A stretch of DNA of 64,000 nt from CAWJKP01 sp963843465 (GCA_963843465.1 CAWJKP010000002.1:1612001-1676000); one strand, 5' to 3'; positions 39,879 through 49,751 are shown, counted from the stretch's first letter. Numbers and translations: made by a program. Notes: a model not told the origin generated them from the letters alone.

Positions 39879-39892
39879 CCGGCTAAAGCCGG
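39879..39892. repeat. Short hairpin of the AAAGSCGG(K)ACTACGAAC repeat family
   Basis: CCGGCT-AA-AGCCGG is a perfect 6-bp stem with a 2-base loop. The following TACTACGAAC matches the sequence after the longer hairpin at 58213-58256, so both belong to one dispersed palindrome family. It lies in the 165-bp gap between the spermidine-synthase-like gene and the DUF1573 gene. Confidence 0.55.
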
Positions 39893-39960
39893 TACTACGA
39901 ACTTGACCTCAGCGTACCGGCGGGCGATTAGAAATGCTCTAGCCGAGGATTAGAAAAGCG

Positions 39961-42900
39961 TTACGGCGACTCCTGCCCAACGGCGGGCTGGGAGTTGCGG
40001 CCCGCGGCAGTGAGGTATTCCCGCAGGTCGGCCTCAGCTTTGCCGGCCAGCGGATATCGGACCTTCGCGTAGGTCTTCGCCCGCAGCCGCAAGAAGTCGG
40101 CCTGCCAGGGGACGTAGGGCTCGTAGGCGATCTGGCTCTCGGCAAAAGCCCCAAGGTTCACGAACGATGCGACGTTCCTCGCCGCGGCGAGCCGGTCTTC
40201 CTGGCCGGCGCCGACGGCCAGCGGCTCGCGCAGGGCCAGGTAGAGCGGCAACGCTTGGGACGGGTCGCGCCGGGCGATTTCGCCGGCCGTCCCGAAGGCC
40301 ACGCCGAGGACGTCGGGGAGGACCCAAGGGCTTTGGCGGAGCTGCTGGTAAGCCCGGCAAATCGCGGCCGTCGCTTCGGCGGAGCGTCCCTGGTGCGACC
40401 GCAGACTGGCTTCTGCCACGTCGGCCTCCAGCGGAGAAAAGGCCCGCAAGCGCTCCAGGAGCGGCTTGACCCGGTCGTTGCCCTGATCCGCGTAGCAAAG
40501 GCAGAGCACGGCCAGCTCGCTGGGCGAGAGCGGATCATAGGGGGCCGCTTCCCAGGCGGCGACCGCGCCGCCGGTGTCTTGCCTCCAGTAGCGCTGGAAG
40601 ACCTTGGCCCGCGTCTTCTCGGCCGCCGTGGGATTCCGTGGGAGACTGATATTCCCCGCCAACGCCGCTTCCATCACTTGCCGCTGGTCGGCGACCTGGA
40701 GCCAAGAAACTTCGCCTTGGACCGTGGGCCGGTCCGCATGGCAGCGCACGGCCGGCTCGCGCAGGTCATTGAGGGAAAAGCCGGTCTTCTTCCCCAAAGT
40801 TCGCGCGAAACCGTACTCGATCAGGTTGCGATCGTCCGTGCAAAGCTCGCGCTCTTGCCCGGCGACGGCCGCCGCCAGGCCCGGCCCGGCCACGTAGTGC
40901 GCCAAGACCGCCTCCAGCGTCGTCGCCCGCCAGGTATCCGCAAAAGCCGAGCGGAAAGGCTCCTGGCGGATCCGTTGCCGCATTCGCGCCGCATCGTACC
41001 GCAGCGGCTCGGCCGAGCAGACCAGCAGCATGTCGCCTTCCTTGGCGAACCAGACTTCTACTTGCGGGAAGACCGAGTGCAGCGTGGCCAGCACCGTGCA
41101 GACCGTCTCCAGGTCGATCTCGTACCCCTGGAGCCACTGGATGAAAATACCCTGCGGATTGAGCCGCTTCTCGACAACCTGGTAGAACTGCTGCGTGTAA
41201 AGGCTGGCGATGCCGCTGCGATAGGGGTTCGACGGCTCGGAGAAGATCAGGTCGTAACGTTGCGGGCAAGTGAGTAACACCTCGCGGGCGTCGTTGTAAA
41301 CCAGGTGAACCTTGGGGTGCCGCAGCACGTTGAAGTTCACCGCCGAGCAGGCCCGCGCCATTTCGTCGATGGCCGGCTCGATCTCGGCGACGTCGACCCG
41401 TTCCATCCAGGGAACCTCCGCCAACCAGCCGGCCGTCTCGCCCGTGCCCAAGCCGACGATGAACGCCGTGCGGGCCTGGGGATGGACCAGCGCCGAGGAT
41501 CCCGGAAGTGATCTGGGTGCCCGCATCGCCGATGGCGTGGCCATCGCACTTGCCGTTGATGAAGAAGGAAAGCCCGTCGCGGCAAACGATGCTCACGCTG
41601 GCCTCGACGCCTTCCGCCTGCCAAACCACGGCCCGCCGCTGCGACTGCATCCAGTCGCGCAGCTCGTTGCCCGATCCCCGCGGCAGATGGAAGCGGCCGG
41701 CGCCGATGCCGCTGTGCCTCCAGACGGCGGTCGGGCCGGCCGCGTTGAGCATGGCCAGCGCGACGGCGACCGCGCCCACGCCGGCCGCCAGGCCGAACGA
41801 TTTCCCCTCTTTCCACCAGGCGGCCAGCAGGGCCGACAAGGCCAACAGCGAGAGCAGGACCACCACGGCGCACCAGGTCCCCGGCGCCGACAGCAGCGGC
41901 AAGATGCCGAATCCGCCGGCCAGGGAGCCGAGGATCGCGCCCACGGTGTTCCAGGCGAAGGCCGTGCCGACCTGTTTGCCGAGGTCTTTCTCGCCTTGGC
42001 CCAGAAGCCCGATCAACATCGGAAACTGCAAGCCGCTCACCAGCGCGGCCGGAAAGACCACGATCATGGCGATCAGCGACCAGTTGAACACCTCGCCCAA
42101 AAAGCCGCTCGTATTCGCCTCGTGGAATCGGCCGGCCAGCAGCGCCAGCTCGTCGCCCAGAGCGAAAGCCACGGCGATGGCGGCCGCTTCCAGGCCGCAG
42201 CTCACCGCAAACCCGCAAACCGTCGGCCGCAGGCGGCGGAAGAGGAGACTATACGCCGCGCCGCCCAGGCCGATGCCCAGCAGGGCCACCGTCAGGATCA
42301 GCCCGAAGGTGAAAGTCGTGCCGCCCAGGATCGGCCCCAACATGCGATACCAGACCATCTCCATGAGGAAGAAGGCAAAGCCCACGATCCCCGCGGCCAG
42401 GTAGACCAGTGCGGCTGGAACGCCGGCGGGACGCGGGGACGCGGGGACACGGGGACGCGGGGATGGGGAGGCGGAGAGACACGGGGACGCAGGGACGCGG
42501 GGACGCGGGGACAGGTGGACACTGCTCTCTCCGCGTCTCCGCGTCTCCCCGTCTCCGCGTCCTTCTTCCGTCTCCGCGTCCCCGCGTCCTTCTTCCATCT
42601 GCACGCCTGCCCTGCACGGCCGGCGTGACAGCGCCCACGCCCCGGCGGCGACCAGGAGATTGGCCAGGCAGGTCAGCCAAAGCGTGTGCCGGGTGCCCAA
42701 CTGCTGGAGGAGGACAAAAGTGCTCAGGGCCGCCCCGAGGACGGCGCCCAAGGTATTCATTCCGTAGAGGACGGCCGTCGAGCGCCGGTTGCGATCGCTC
42801 GCCGTGGTGACCGCCCGGGCCGCCGCCGGCAGGGTCCCGCCCATGAGCATTGTCGGCAAGGCGAGCACCACGGCCGACAGCAGCAGCCGGACCGCCGTAG

Positions 42901-43393
42901 CCCCGGCGACGCCCAGCACCATCTGGCCTCCCAGACCGACGTACAGCCCGCGCGTCAGGTCGATCAACCAGGGACTCAGCGCGGTGGCCAGGGCGATCAG
43001 GCACTCCAGTTTTGCATAGAGCGCCAAGGGGTTGGCGGCGCGGTCGGCCCGCCGGCCGAGGATCGCGTTGCCCAAGCCCAGCCCGCCCATGAAGATCGCC
43101 AGCACGGCCGCCGAGGCGGGCGTGGTCGCGCCAAAGACCAGGCGGAACTCCCGCAGCCATGCCACCTGGTAAACCAACGAGCAGGCCCCCGAGATCACCA
43201 GCAGTCCGGCGACCGGCGGCAGCGACCGTCCGCCCCGCCGCGGGCCGGGCTCGCTTGGGACCGCGGGCCTCGGGGCGGGAGATGTCTGGCCGTTTTTCTG
43301 GGGGCGATCCTCGGGCTTGGGCAGGACTGGCTCGGCTTTCAAAGCCGTCGCGGCGGCGGCGAGCGCTTTGTTCCGCGATTTTGATTTGCGCAT
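39961..43393 (-). CDS. Membrane-fused spermidine-synthase-like protein (frame broken near 41490)
   Basis: About 1,144 residues. Residues 1 to about 560 carry two sets of membrane helices of the MFS-like module found in fused spermidine synthases (VSGACSLVYQVAWLREFRLV, PTMLMGGTLPAAARAV, LMEMVWYRMLGPILGG). A cytoplasmic Rossmann domain follows: SFFINGKCDGHAIGDAGTQ, then in the next frame TAFIVGLGTGETAGWLAEVP (SAM loop), VDVAEIEPAIDEM and YDLIFSEPSNPYRSG. A TPR-like helical tail ends at 39961. The frames join if one base is restored near 41490. Whether it makes polyamines is doubtful: the motif order fits, but many such fusions have no assigned substrate. ATG 43393. Confidence 0.8.
42428..42589. 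repeat. In-frame minisatellite with opposed purine- and pyrimidine-rich arms
   Basis: Short units close to GGGACGCG repeat from 42428 to about 42514. After a spacer of about 12 bases the complementary TCTCCGCG-type units run to about 42589. The whole is therefore a degenerate inverted repeat able to form a long hairpin. It lies inside the spermidine-synthase-like gene without breaking frame and encodes Arg/Glu-rich then Pro/Arg/Ser-rich sequence at about residues 268-322, between the two membrane halves. Confidence 0.75.
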
Positions 43394-43397
43394 CACA

Positions 43398-43430
43398 CGA
43401 TTATCCGCGGCCGTGTGAGGAAATGATGAT
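43398..43430 (-). repeat. 33-bp element shared with 45056-45088
   Basis: It matches 45056-45088 at 28 of 33 positions in the same orientation (CGATTATnCnCGGCC core, ending AATGATGAT). It directly precedes the ATG of the spermidine-synthase-like gene at 43393. The other copy lies 45 bp upstream of the DUF1559 start at 45011. Position before two leftward genes suggests a shared 5' regulatory or repeat element. Confidence 0.5.
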
Positions 43431-43595
43431 CCGGCGATAAGAAAGGCGTTAGAAGGAAGGTGGGGCGAGCCGAGCGCCGCGAAACCCACCGCGTGCCAGC
43501 ATTGGAAAAAAACGCCCATGTTATCTGCGGCATCCGCGTAATCCGCGGTTCTCGTTCTGCTCGCCGGAAAAGCTGCGCTCGACCCACCCTAAAGA

Positions 43596-45011
43596 CTAGA
43601 ATCCAGGGGATCCAGGAAGATTGTAGAACGAATGAATCTTCACCAACTCGTTCTGCAGATAGACGCCGCTGTAAACTTCGGCCGGGGGCAGGTCGATGGT
43701 GTTGTCCTTGAAGCCGTTAACCGCCGGATTAAACCCCGGCGGGGGCGTGCCGACGCCAGGGCCGGGCAACACCTGGAAGCCCGGGTTGAGGAAGTGGTCG
43801 CCGTTGGTGTCGTTGAATTCCTTGACGGAGCCGTCGGCCATGAGCATGTTGCAGTTCAGGTTCTTGCCCGCCCCGTGGACGCAGCCATAGCTGCGAGTAT
43901 CCTGGAGATAGATATCGGGGCCAGCGCCGTCCGGGCCGTCGGCGCTGGTGTTGGTTAAGGCGAAGGGAGCCGGGCAGGTACCCGCCATTTCGCACTTGGC
44001 TTCGCTCGTCAAGTCGATCCCTCCGGCCATTAACTGGATCTTCGTGTTCGTGCCGGCGGCGGGCACCATGGTTGCCGGACCATCCTCGAACGATTCGGCC
44101 GTGTTCTGACCGGCCAGCGCCGTGGTCACCGACGTAGTATCATTGAGATCGGCGGCCTGGCTGGGCGTAACCCCCGGCCAGTTGTACGTGCCCGTGCTCG
44201 GGCTCTTGGAAATGTCCATCGTCAGGATCGCGTTCGTCGGATCGCCCAGACTGGCGTCGGCCATCATCGGAATCACCGAGGTGTGGACCCACGAGCTTTC
44301 CAGGAACCTGCGGGTCAGCGGGCCGTAGGTGTAATCGATGCGCGTGAAGCCGTCGGCGTCCGTGGGCTGGGTGCCATCACCATTCGGAGGAGTAAACGAA
44401 GTCGGCGGATACCAGGGATCATTGTCGAAGTCGCCGTTTTTGATCATGCTGCGGACGAGGAACCAACTCGCGTTGTAGTTGGTGTTGTAACCCTTGTCGA
44501 CGAACGCCCGTTGGACGAAGTCGCCGACGTTCGTCGTGGTAAGCCCGCCGCTCAGCGACGTGTTGCCGGTCGTGGAGTCGAACAGGTACTGGCACATGCC
44601 CTGGGCCACTTGGTTCGTGTTGGGGGTCCAACTCGTGCTATTGGAAGTAGGCTGCCCGACCAGGTCGTTCAGCTTTTCGTTGGCCTTCAGCGGGTTTGAG
44701 GGGCAGAGCATCAGGCTAGGCTTGCCGTTGCCCGAGTTGACCATGTCGGCCACCCAGCCCCAGGTGTCCGGGCAGCCGTCGCGATGGGGGTCAAAGGCCC
44801 CGGTGCAGAGCCGTTCCGCCGGGTCGTGGTCGGCAAAGATCGACATCGAGACGAAAAACTGGCGGAGATTGCTCTTGCACTGGGCGTTGCGGGCCGCCTC
44901 GCGGGCCCGGGCCAACGCCGGCAAGAGCAGAGAGGCAAGAATGCCGATAATGGCGATCACCACCAGCAACTCCACCAAGGTAAAACCGCCTCGTCCCATC
45001 GTTCGTCGCAT
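43596..45011 (-). CDS. DUF1559 protein with type IV pseudopilin N-terminus
   Basis: A 471-residue exported protein. The prepilin-like start is MRRTMGRGGFTLVELLVVIA, then ARAREAARNAQCKSNLRQFF and DGCPDTWGWVADMVN. Near the C-terminus are YGCVHGAGKNLNCNMLMADG and TNGDHFLNPGF, the family His/DG motif. AAGGAG lies 8 bp before the ATG, supporting this start. It is closely similar to the gene at 45412-46803, 400 bp upstream, and shares the GCPDTWGWVAD block with the one at 5530-6801. Probably processed by a prepilin peptidase and exposed at the surface; no such peptidase gene is present here. Confidence 0.92.
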   Translation of the reverse strand: MRRTMGRGGFTLVELLVVIAIIGILASLLLPALARAREAARNAQCKSNLRQFFVSMSIFADHDPAERLCTGAFDPHRDGCPDTWGWVADMVNSGNGKPSLMLCPSNPLKANEKLNDLVGQPTSNSTSWTPNTNQVAQGMCQYLFDSTTGNTSLSGGLTTTNVGDFVQRAFVDKGYNTNYNASWFLVRSMIKNGDFDNDPWYPPTSFTPPNGDGTQPTDADGFTRIDYTYGPLTRRFLESSWVHTSVIPMMADASLGDPTNAILTMDISKSPSTGTYNWPGVTPSQAADLNDTTSVTTALAGQNTAESFEDGPATMVPAAGTNTKIQLMAGGIDLTSEAKCEMAGTCPAPFALTNTSADGPDGAGPDIYLQDTRSYGCVHGAGKNLNCNMLMADGSVKEFNDTNGDHFLNPGFQVLPGPGVGTPPPGFNPAVNGFKDNTIDLPPAEVYSGVYLQNELVKIHSFYNLPGSPGF

Positions 45012-45055
45012 GGAAAGATCTCCTTAATTTCAAATGCCGTGGAGCACCTGACAGT

Positions 45056-45088
45056 CGATTATGCACGGCCATGTCAGGGAATGATGAT
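45056..45088 (-). repeat. 33-bp element, second copy
   Basis: Partner of 43398-43430 (28 of 33 matches), located in the leader of the DUF1559 gene starting at 45011. Confidence 0.5.
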
Positions 45089-45148
45089 AAGCCTGCAAAA
45101 AAGGTGCAAAGCGAACCGAATTGACCCCCCATACGTCGGCGGGCCAGC

Positions 45149-45277
45149 AATCGTAACCCGAAGCGTCAGCGAGGGAGATCGTTATGGACGAGCCGGTCGG
45201 CTACTTTCTGACGTGGGCCACCCTGTATGTGACGGGGGTCAGGACCGGCGCCCTCGCTGACGCTTCGGGTTACGATT
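45149..45277. repeat. Palindromic TRSVSEG-type repeat with perfect 27-bp arms
   Basis: The arms 45149-45175 and 45251-45277 are perfect inverted copies (beginning AATCGTAACCCGAAGCG) separated by 75 bp. Translated, the arm reads TRSVSEG, a string that recurs in spurious short proteins of planctomycete genomes, as I recall. It lies between two DUF1559 genes. The size and inverted ends suggest a non-autonomous mobile element. Confidence 0.85.
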
Positions 45278-45411
45278 GCAGCGCACGGATCATAATAACG
45301 AAAGCAGGGCAGGCGAGCGGAATCCGCGCTCGCCTGCCCGCATAGTTCAACCATCGAGCAATTCCATCGCTCGACTAGCCGTAAAGAACAAAATCGCCGC
45401 GTGCGCGGAAA

Positions 45412-46803
45412 CTAGTTCTTGAACGACAGCGGCTTGGCATTGACGCTGCCGTTGAGGAACACGCCGCTGAAGCACTGGGCCGCCGGCAGGTCGATCGTCT
45501 GGTCGCTGTAGCCGGTGATAGCCGGAGTTGTCGTGTTGCCGTAGAAGCCTGGGTTCAGGTAGTGGTCGCCGTTGGTGTCTTGGAACTCGACCACCGAGCC
45601 GTCGGCCATGAGCATGTTGCAAGAGAGGTTCTTGCCCGAGCCGTGTACGCAGCCGAAGTCGCGGGTGTCCTGGAGGAAGTATTGTCCTCCGCTGCCGCTG
45701 CTGCCAAAGGGCAGCCCGCAGTTGCCCAACTGCTCGCACTTGGCCTCGGAGGTCAAGTCGGTGCAATTGGACGTCGCCAGCAACGTAAGCTTAGTACCAC
45801 TGCCGGCCGCGCAACTGGGCTGGCACGCCGGACCGTCCTGGAAGGACTCGGCCGTATTCTGGCCGGCCTGGGCCGTGACCACCGAAGTGGTGTCGTTCTG
45901 GGCCGCCGTGGTGATGGGGGCGCTTTCCGCGGTGAGCATCGGGTCCGTGTAGGTGCCGATGGCGGGGGACTTGGCAACGTCGACCGGGAGGATCGCATCG
46001 TTGGGGTCCGAAAGCGAAGCGTCGGCCAGCAAGGGAATGATCGACGAATTGACCCACGACGACGTTAGATACGTTTGGGTCAGCGGGCCAAGCGTCCAGG
46101 CCAGACCCTTCTGGCCATCGCTGACGCTCGGCTCGACCGAAGAGCCGTACACGGGCGGAGTCAACTGATAGGGCGCCATCGGCAACGCGGTGGTCGAAGT
46201 CTTGGCAACGGTGGTGGTGGCGAGGCGAACGCCGCTGCGGACGAGGAACCAACTCGCATCGTAGTTGGTGTTGTAGCCCTTATCGACGAAGTGCCGCTGC
46301 ACCCAGTCGCCGATCGCGGGCGTGTTGTAGAAGCTGGTCATCTGGCCGTCGCTCGTAAGGCCGTCCGTGCCGTACAGGTACTGGCACGCGCCGGCGGTAA
46401 TGCGAGTGGCGTCCTGAACCCAGCTTCCACCGTTGGAAGTGGTCTGCCCGACCAGGTCGTTGAGCTTCTCCTGGCCTTTCAACGGGTTGCTGGGGCAGAG
46501 CATCAGGCTGGGCTTGCCGTTGCCCGTGTTGACCATGTCGGCGACCCAACCCCAGGTGTCGGGGCAGCCGTCGCGGTGAGGATCGTAGGCCCCGGTGCAG
46601 AGGCGCCCGTTGGGGTCGTGGTCGGAGAAGGTCGACATGGAGACGAAAAACTGGCGAAGATTGCTCTTGCACTGGGCGTTGCGGGCCGCCTCGCGGGCCC
46701 GGGCCAACGCCGGCAAGAGAAGAGAGGCGAGGATGCCGATGATGGCAATCACCACCAGCAACTCGACCAGCGTAAAGCCGCGACGCTTGATCGTCGTTCT
46801 CAT
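45412..46803 (-). CDS. DUF1559 protein with type IV pseudopilin N-terminus
   Basis: A 463-residue paralogue of 43596-45011. Start MRTTIKRRGFTLVELLVVIA, then ARAREAARNAQCKSNLRQFF and DGCPDTWGWVADMVNTGNG. Its C-terminal motif is GCVHGSGKNLSCNMLMADGS with NGDHYLNPGF. AGGAG lies 7 bp before the ATG at 46803; the longer open frame upstream has no signal and an odd composition, so I reject it. Two DUF1559 genes with a repeat between them look like a tandem duplication. Predicted surface pseudopilin-like protein; role unknown. Confidence 0.92.
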   Translation of the reverse strand: MRTTIKRRGFTLVELLVVIAIIGILASLLLPALARAREAARNAQCKSNLRQFFVSMSTFSDHDPNGRLCTGAYDPHRDGCPDTWGWVADMVNTGNGKPSLMLCPSNPLKGQEKLNDLVGQTTSNGGSWVQDATRITAGACQYLYGTDGLTSDGQMTSFYNTPAIGDWVQRHFVDKGYNTNYDASWFLVRSGVRLATTTVAKTSTTALPMAPYQLTPPVYGSSVEPSVSDGQKGLAWTLGPLTQTYLTSSWVNSSIIPLLADASLSDPNDAILPVDVAKSPAIGTYTDPMLTAESAPITTAAQNDTTSVVTAQAGQNTAESFQDGPACQPSCAAGSGTKLTLLATSNCTDLTSEAKCEQLGNCGLPFGSSGSGGQYFLQDTRDFGCVHGSGKNLSCNMLMADGSVVEFQDTNGDHYLNPGFYGNTTTPAITGYSDQTIDLPAAQCFSGVFLNGSVNAKPLSFKN

Positions 46804-47626
46804 TAGAAGACTCCTGAAAAGCGTGGAAAAACCCGTTTCGTTACCAACTCGCGCACGTCTTGCCCCCTTACCTCCCGAACTCGCACCTCCTTTCGTCCAG
46901 GGACTTCCGCGCCCGGCGGGCCGCCATCGCTGGCAGTCCGCGGACGGGGGCCTCGAACGTACGCGCCGGACACCGCAGTGTCCCCGCGCGGTGAGATCCC
47001 CCGCCGCCCCGTTTGCGGATTGGTTCTCGCACGACCACCGGCCCGGGCTACCAGCGCCCGGTGAAAGACGGTTGGTCTTGGCGATGTAATCCCTCCTAAT
47101 CGCACGAACCGTTCGGGCAGGAGCCTCGTAGAGAGAACCGTCCCGCCCGCCGTAACCTCCGTTGTCTTTCGTTGGATCAACCGCAGTTTGGAAGGACCGA
47201 CCTGTCGCGTCGGCCACAAGCCCCGTCTGGGTTGCTCGTGATTATCTCCCCGGATGTCAGCAGATGATGAACTCGGGACGAAAAGCCCGTTAGAGTTTCA
47301 TTTCCGTTTCCGTTTCCGCTTTCGAAACCAGTCGCCGCAGGCGTGGCGCTGGGACCGGCAAATCAATAACTGTCGTACTGTCGCCTTTCGCTCCGCGAAA
47401 GCTGCGCTGTTTCGCGGAGCGAAAGGCGACAATTGTTTCCGCGCCGGTCCTGGGCGGCTAAAGATCGGCCAAGGAATGTTGGCCAAACAGAATACTATCG
47501 AAACGCTAACTCCTGCCGAGCATTCCAGGCTTTGACACGCGTGAAATCGCCTGCTCCAATCAATGTAAATACCCCGATCCATCGCGTCGTTTCCCAGTCG
47601 CCGTCGAAGCAGGTCCAACGAGCCCC
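46804..47626. other. Gene-free 823-bp divergent intergenic region
   Basis: It separates the leftward DUF1559 gene from the rightward TMTC-like gene. The half next to the DUF1559 gene (to about 47220) is GC-rich and open in several frames but shows no domain. The other half holds a run of TTTCCG units near 47298-47325 and the palindrome at 47379-47431. Both promoters should lie here. Confidence 0.45.
47379..47431. repeat. Perfect 22-bp hairpin, FAERK-type palindrome
   Basis: Arms 47379-47400 (starting TGTCGCCTTTCGC) and 47410-47431 are perfect reverse complements around a 9-base loop. Translations of it give AFAERKATVR-like strings, which I recall recurring in planctomycete intergenic regions. 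It could act as a bidirectional terminator or as a mobile REP-like unit. Confidence 0.8.
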
Positions 47627-49751
47627 ATGCCAGTGAAGTCCCGCCCACGGTCGCAAGACCGACCGCAGTTGCAGCAGGCACGTCGACGCATCGTTCTGTT
47701 CGACCGGACGAGGCTGGTGTGTGTGGGTTTGTCGGCAATTACCTTGGCGGTCTTCGGTCAGACGGTCGGTTTTCCCTTCGTCAATTATGATGACGACGCG
47801 TATGTCTACCAGAACGTCCATGTTGTCACGGGCGTCACCGGGAAGAACATCCTCTGGGCGTTTACCAGGACCCACGCCGCAAACTGGCATCCCTTGACCT
47901 GGTTGTCGCACATGCTCGATTGCCAGCTTTACGGGCAATGGGCCGGCGGTCATCACCTGACCAATGTCCTCCTGCATGCCGTGACCGTGGTCATGCTTTT
48001 CCTCGTGCTGCGGAAGATGACCGGGCAGTTCTGGCCCAGCGCGTTGGTCGCCGCGCTGTTTGCCGTGCATCCCTTGCGGGCGGAATCGGTGGCTTGGGTA
48101 GCCGAGCGCAAGGACGTCTTGAGCGGGCTGTTCTTTGTGTTATCGCTCTGGGCCTACGCCCGCTATGCCCAGCGGCCCGACTGCTGGCGGAGGTACGCGG
48201 CGGTGGTCATTACGTTCGCCTTGGGCCTGATGGCCAAGCCGATGATTGTCACCTTGCCGGCGGTGCTCTTGCTGTTGGATTATTGGCCCTTGAAGCGTTG
48301 GGACCCGGTCGCGGGGAGAATCCCTCGACGAGTGGTGCTGGAAAAGCTGCCCTTGTTCCTGCTGGCCGGCCTTTCCTCCGTGGTCACCTCCTACGCGCAG
48401 ACGACGAGCATGGAGACCACGACCAATTTGCCTCTCGTCTGGCGAGTCGGCAACGCCGTGGTAGCCTACGCCGGTTATCTCGGTCATCTGTTCTGGCCTT
48501 GCGACCTGGCCGTCTTTTATCCGCATCTGTGCGCCGATCTGCCGCTTTGGCAAATCGTCGCCGCCGCGTCGGTTCTGCTGGCGATCACTGTGGGCGTTGT
48601 CATGAAGGGAAAACAATACCCGTTCCTCCTTGTCGGCTGGCTCTGGTACTTGGGAATGCTGGTGCCGGCGATAGGAATCGTTCAAGTCGGCGCCCAGGCC
48701 ATGGCGGATCGTTACACGTATCTGCCGCAAATCGGCGTTTGCCTGATGCTGGTTTGGGGCGCCGTGGAAGCCACGCGTGAACGGCGATTCTTCCAGGCAT
48801 TGTGGATCCCCGCCGCAGGCGTGGTCGCCGTCTTGGCAGTCTGCGCCTGGCAGCAGACGCACTATTGGCAAGACAGCATCACCCTCTGGACGCACGCGCT
48901 GGCCTGCACTCGCGGCAATCGGACCGCTCACCTCTGTTACGCCAGCGCGTTGGATTGCAAGGGCAGGTTGGCCGAAGCCGAGCGGGAGTATCTCAGCGCG
49001 CTGGAACTCGATCCCAAGGACGTTCTGGGTGCGCACGGACCTGGCAGACGTGCAGGCACGGCAAGGCAAAGTGCAAGCTGCGATCGCCAGCTACGGGAAA
49101 GTCCTGGAAATCAATCGCAAACACCCCGAGGCGCTCGCCGGCCTGGGCCTGGTCATGGCCGACCAGGGCAAGTACGAGGAGGCGCTGCGGTGGTATCACC
49201 AAGCGCTGGAGATTGACCCCAAGCTGGCCTTGGGCCACATGGGATTGGGCAGCGTCCTGGTGCGGCAAGGAAGACTGAAGGAGGCCATCCAGCACTATCG
49301 GCAGGCCCTGGAGACAATGCCCAGCATGGCGGATGCCCATTCCAATCTTGGCGTCGCCTTGGCCATGCAAGGACAGTTTGGCGAGGCTATTCGCCACTGT
49401 CGCCAGGCGATCGAGCTCCAACCGGACATTCCCGAGTCCTACGCGAACCTGGCCAACATCTTCGCCATTCAGCGGCGATGGGACGAGGCCGCGGAGGAAT
49501 ACGAGAAAGCCCTGGCCATTTCTCCAGGTCTGAACGTTGTCCGCATTCGGCTGGCCAACGTAATCTACCGCCAAGGACGTGTGCTCGAGGCGGTGGCCCT
49601 GACCCGCCAGGCCATCGCCCAGGCGCGAGCGGCGGGGCGGAATGAAGAGGCGCAACAGATCGAATCCCAATTGCGCCGCTATGAATCGGGCGAGCCGGAT
49701 CGCGATTTGGCGCCACCCCGTCCATCCCGTCCGCTGGGTTCGTCCTCCTGA
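47627..49751 (+). CDS. TMTC-like polytopic membrane protein with TPRs (subfamily A; frame broken near 49030)
   Basis: About 708 residues. Signature FPFVNYDDDAYVYQNVHV (acidic pair), NWHPLTWLSHMLDCQLYG, HHLTNVLLHAVTVVMLFLVL, HPLRAESVAWVAERKDVLSG and MADRYTYLPQIGVCLMLVWG, with about ten membrane segments to about residue 430. The first TPR reads CYASALDCKGRLAEAEREYL. After one restored base near 49030 more TPRs continue (GLGLVMADQGKYEEALRWYH, SNLGVALAMQGQFGEAIRHC, YANLANIFAIQRRWDEAAEE). It stands alone, away from the other four paralogues and from any glycosyltransferase. Confidence 0.8.

Noticed and set aside
42428..42589. CRISPR array
   Set aside because: Units are about 8 bp with no spacers of constant length and an inverted second half; this is a minisatellite.
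46804..47217. N-terminal extension of the second tandem DUF1559 gene
   Set aside because: The ATG at 46803 has a strong Shine-Dalgarno and places the prepilin motif at the N-terminus; the extension has no signal.
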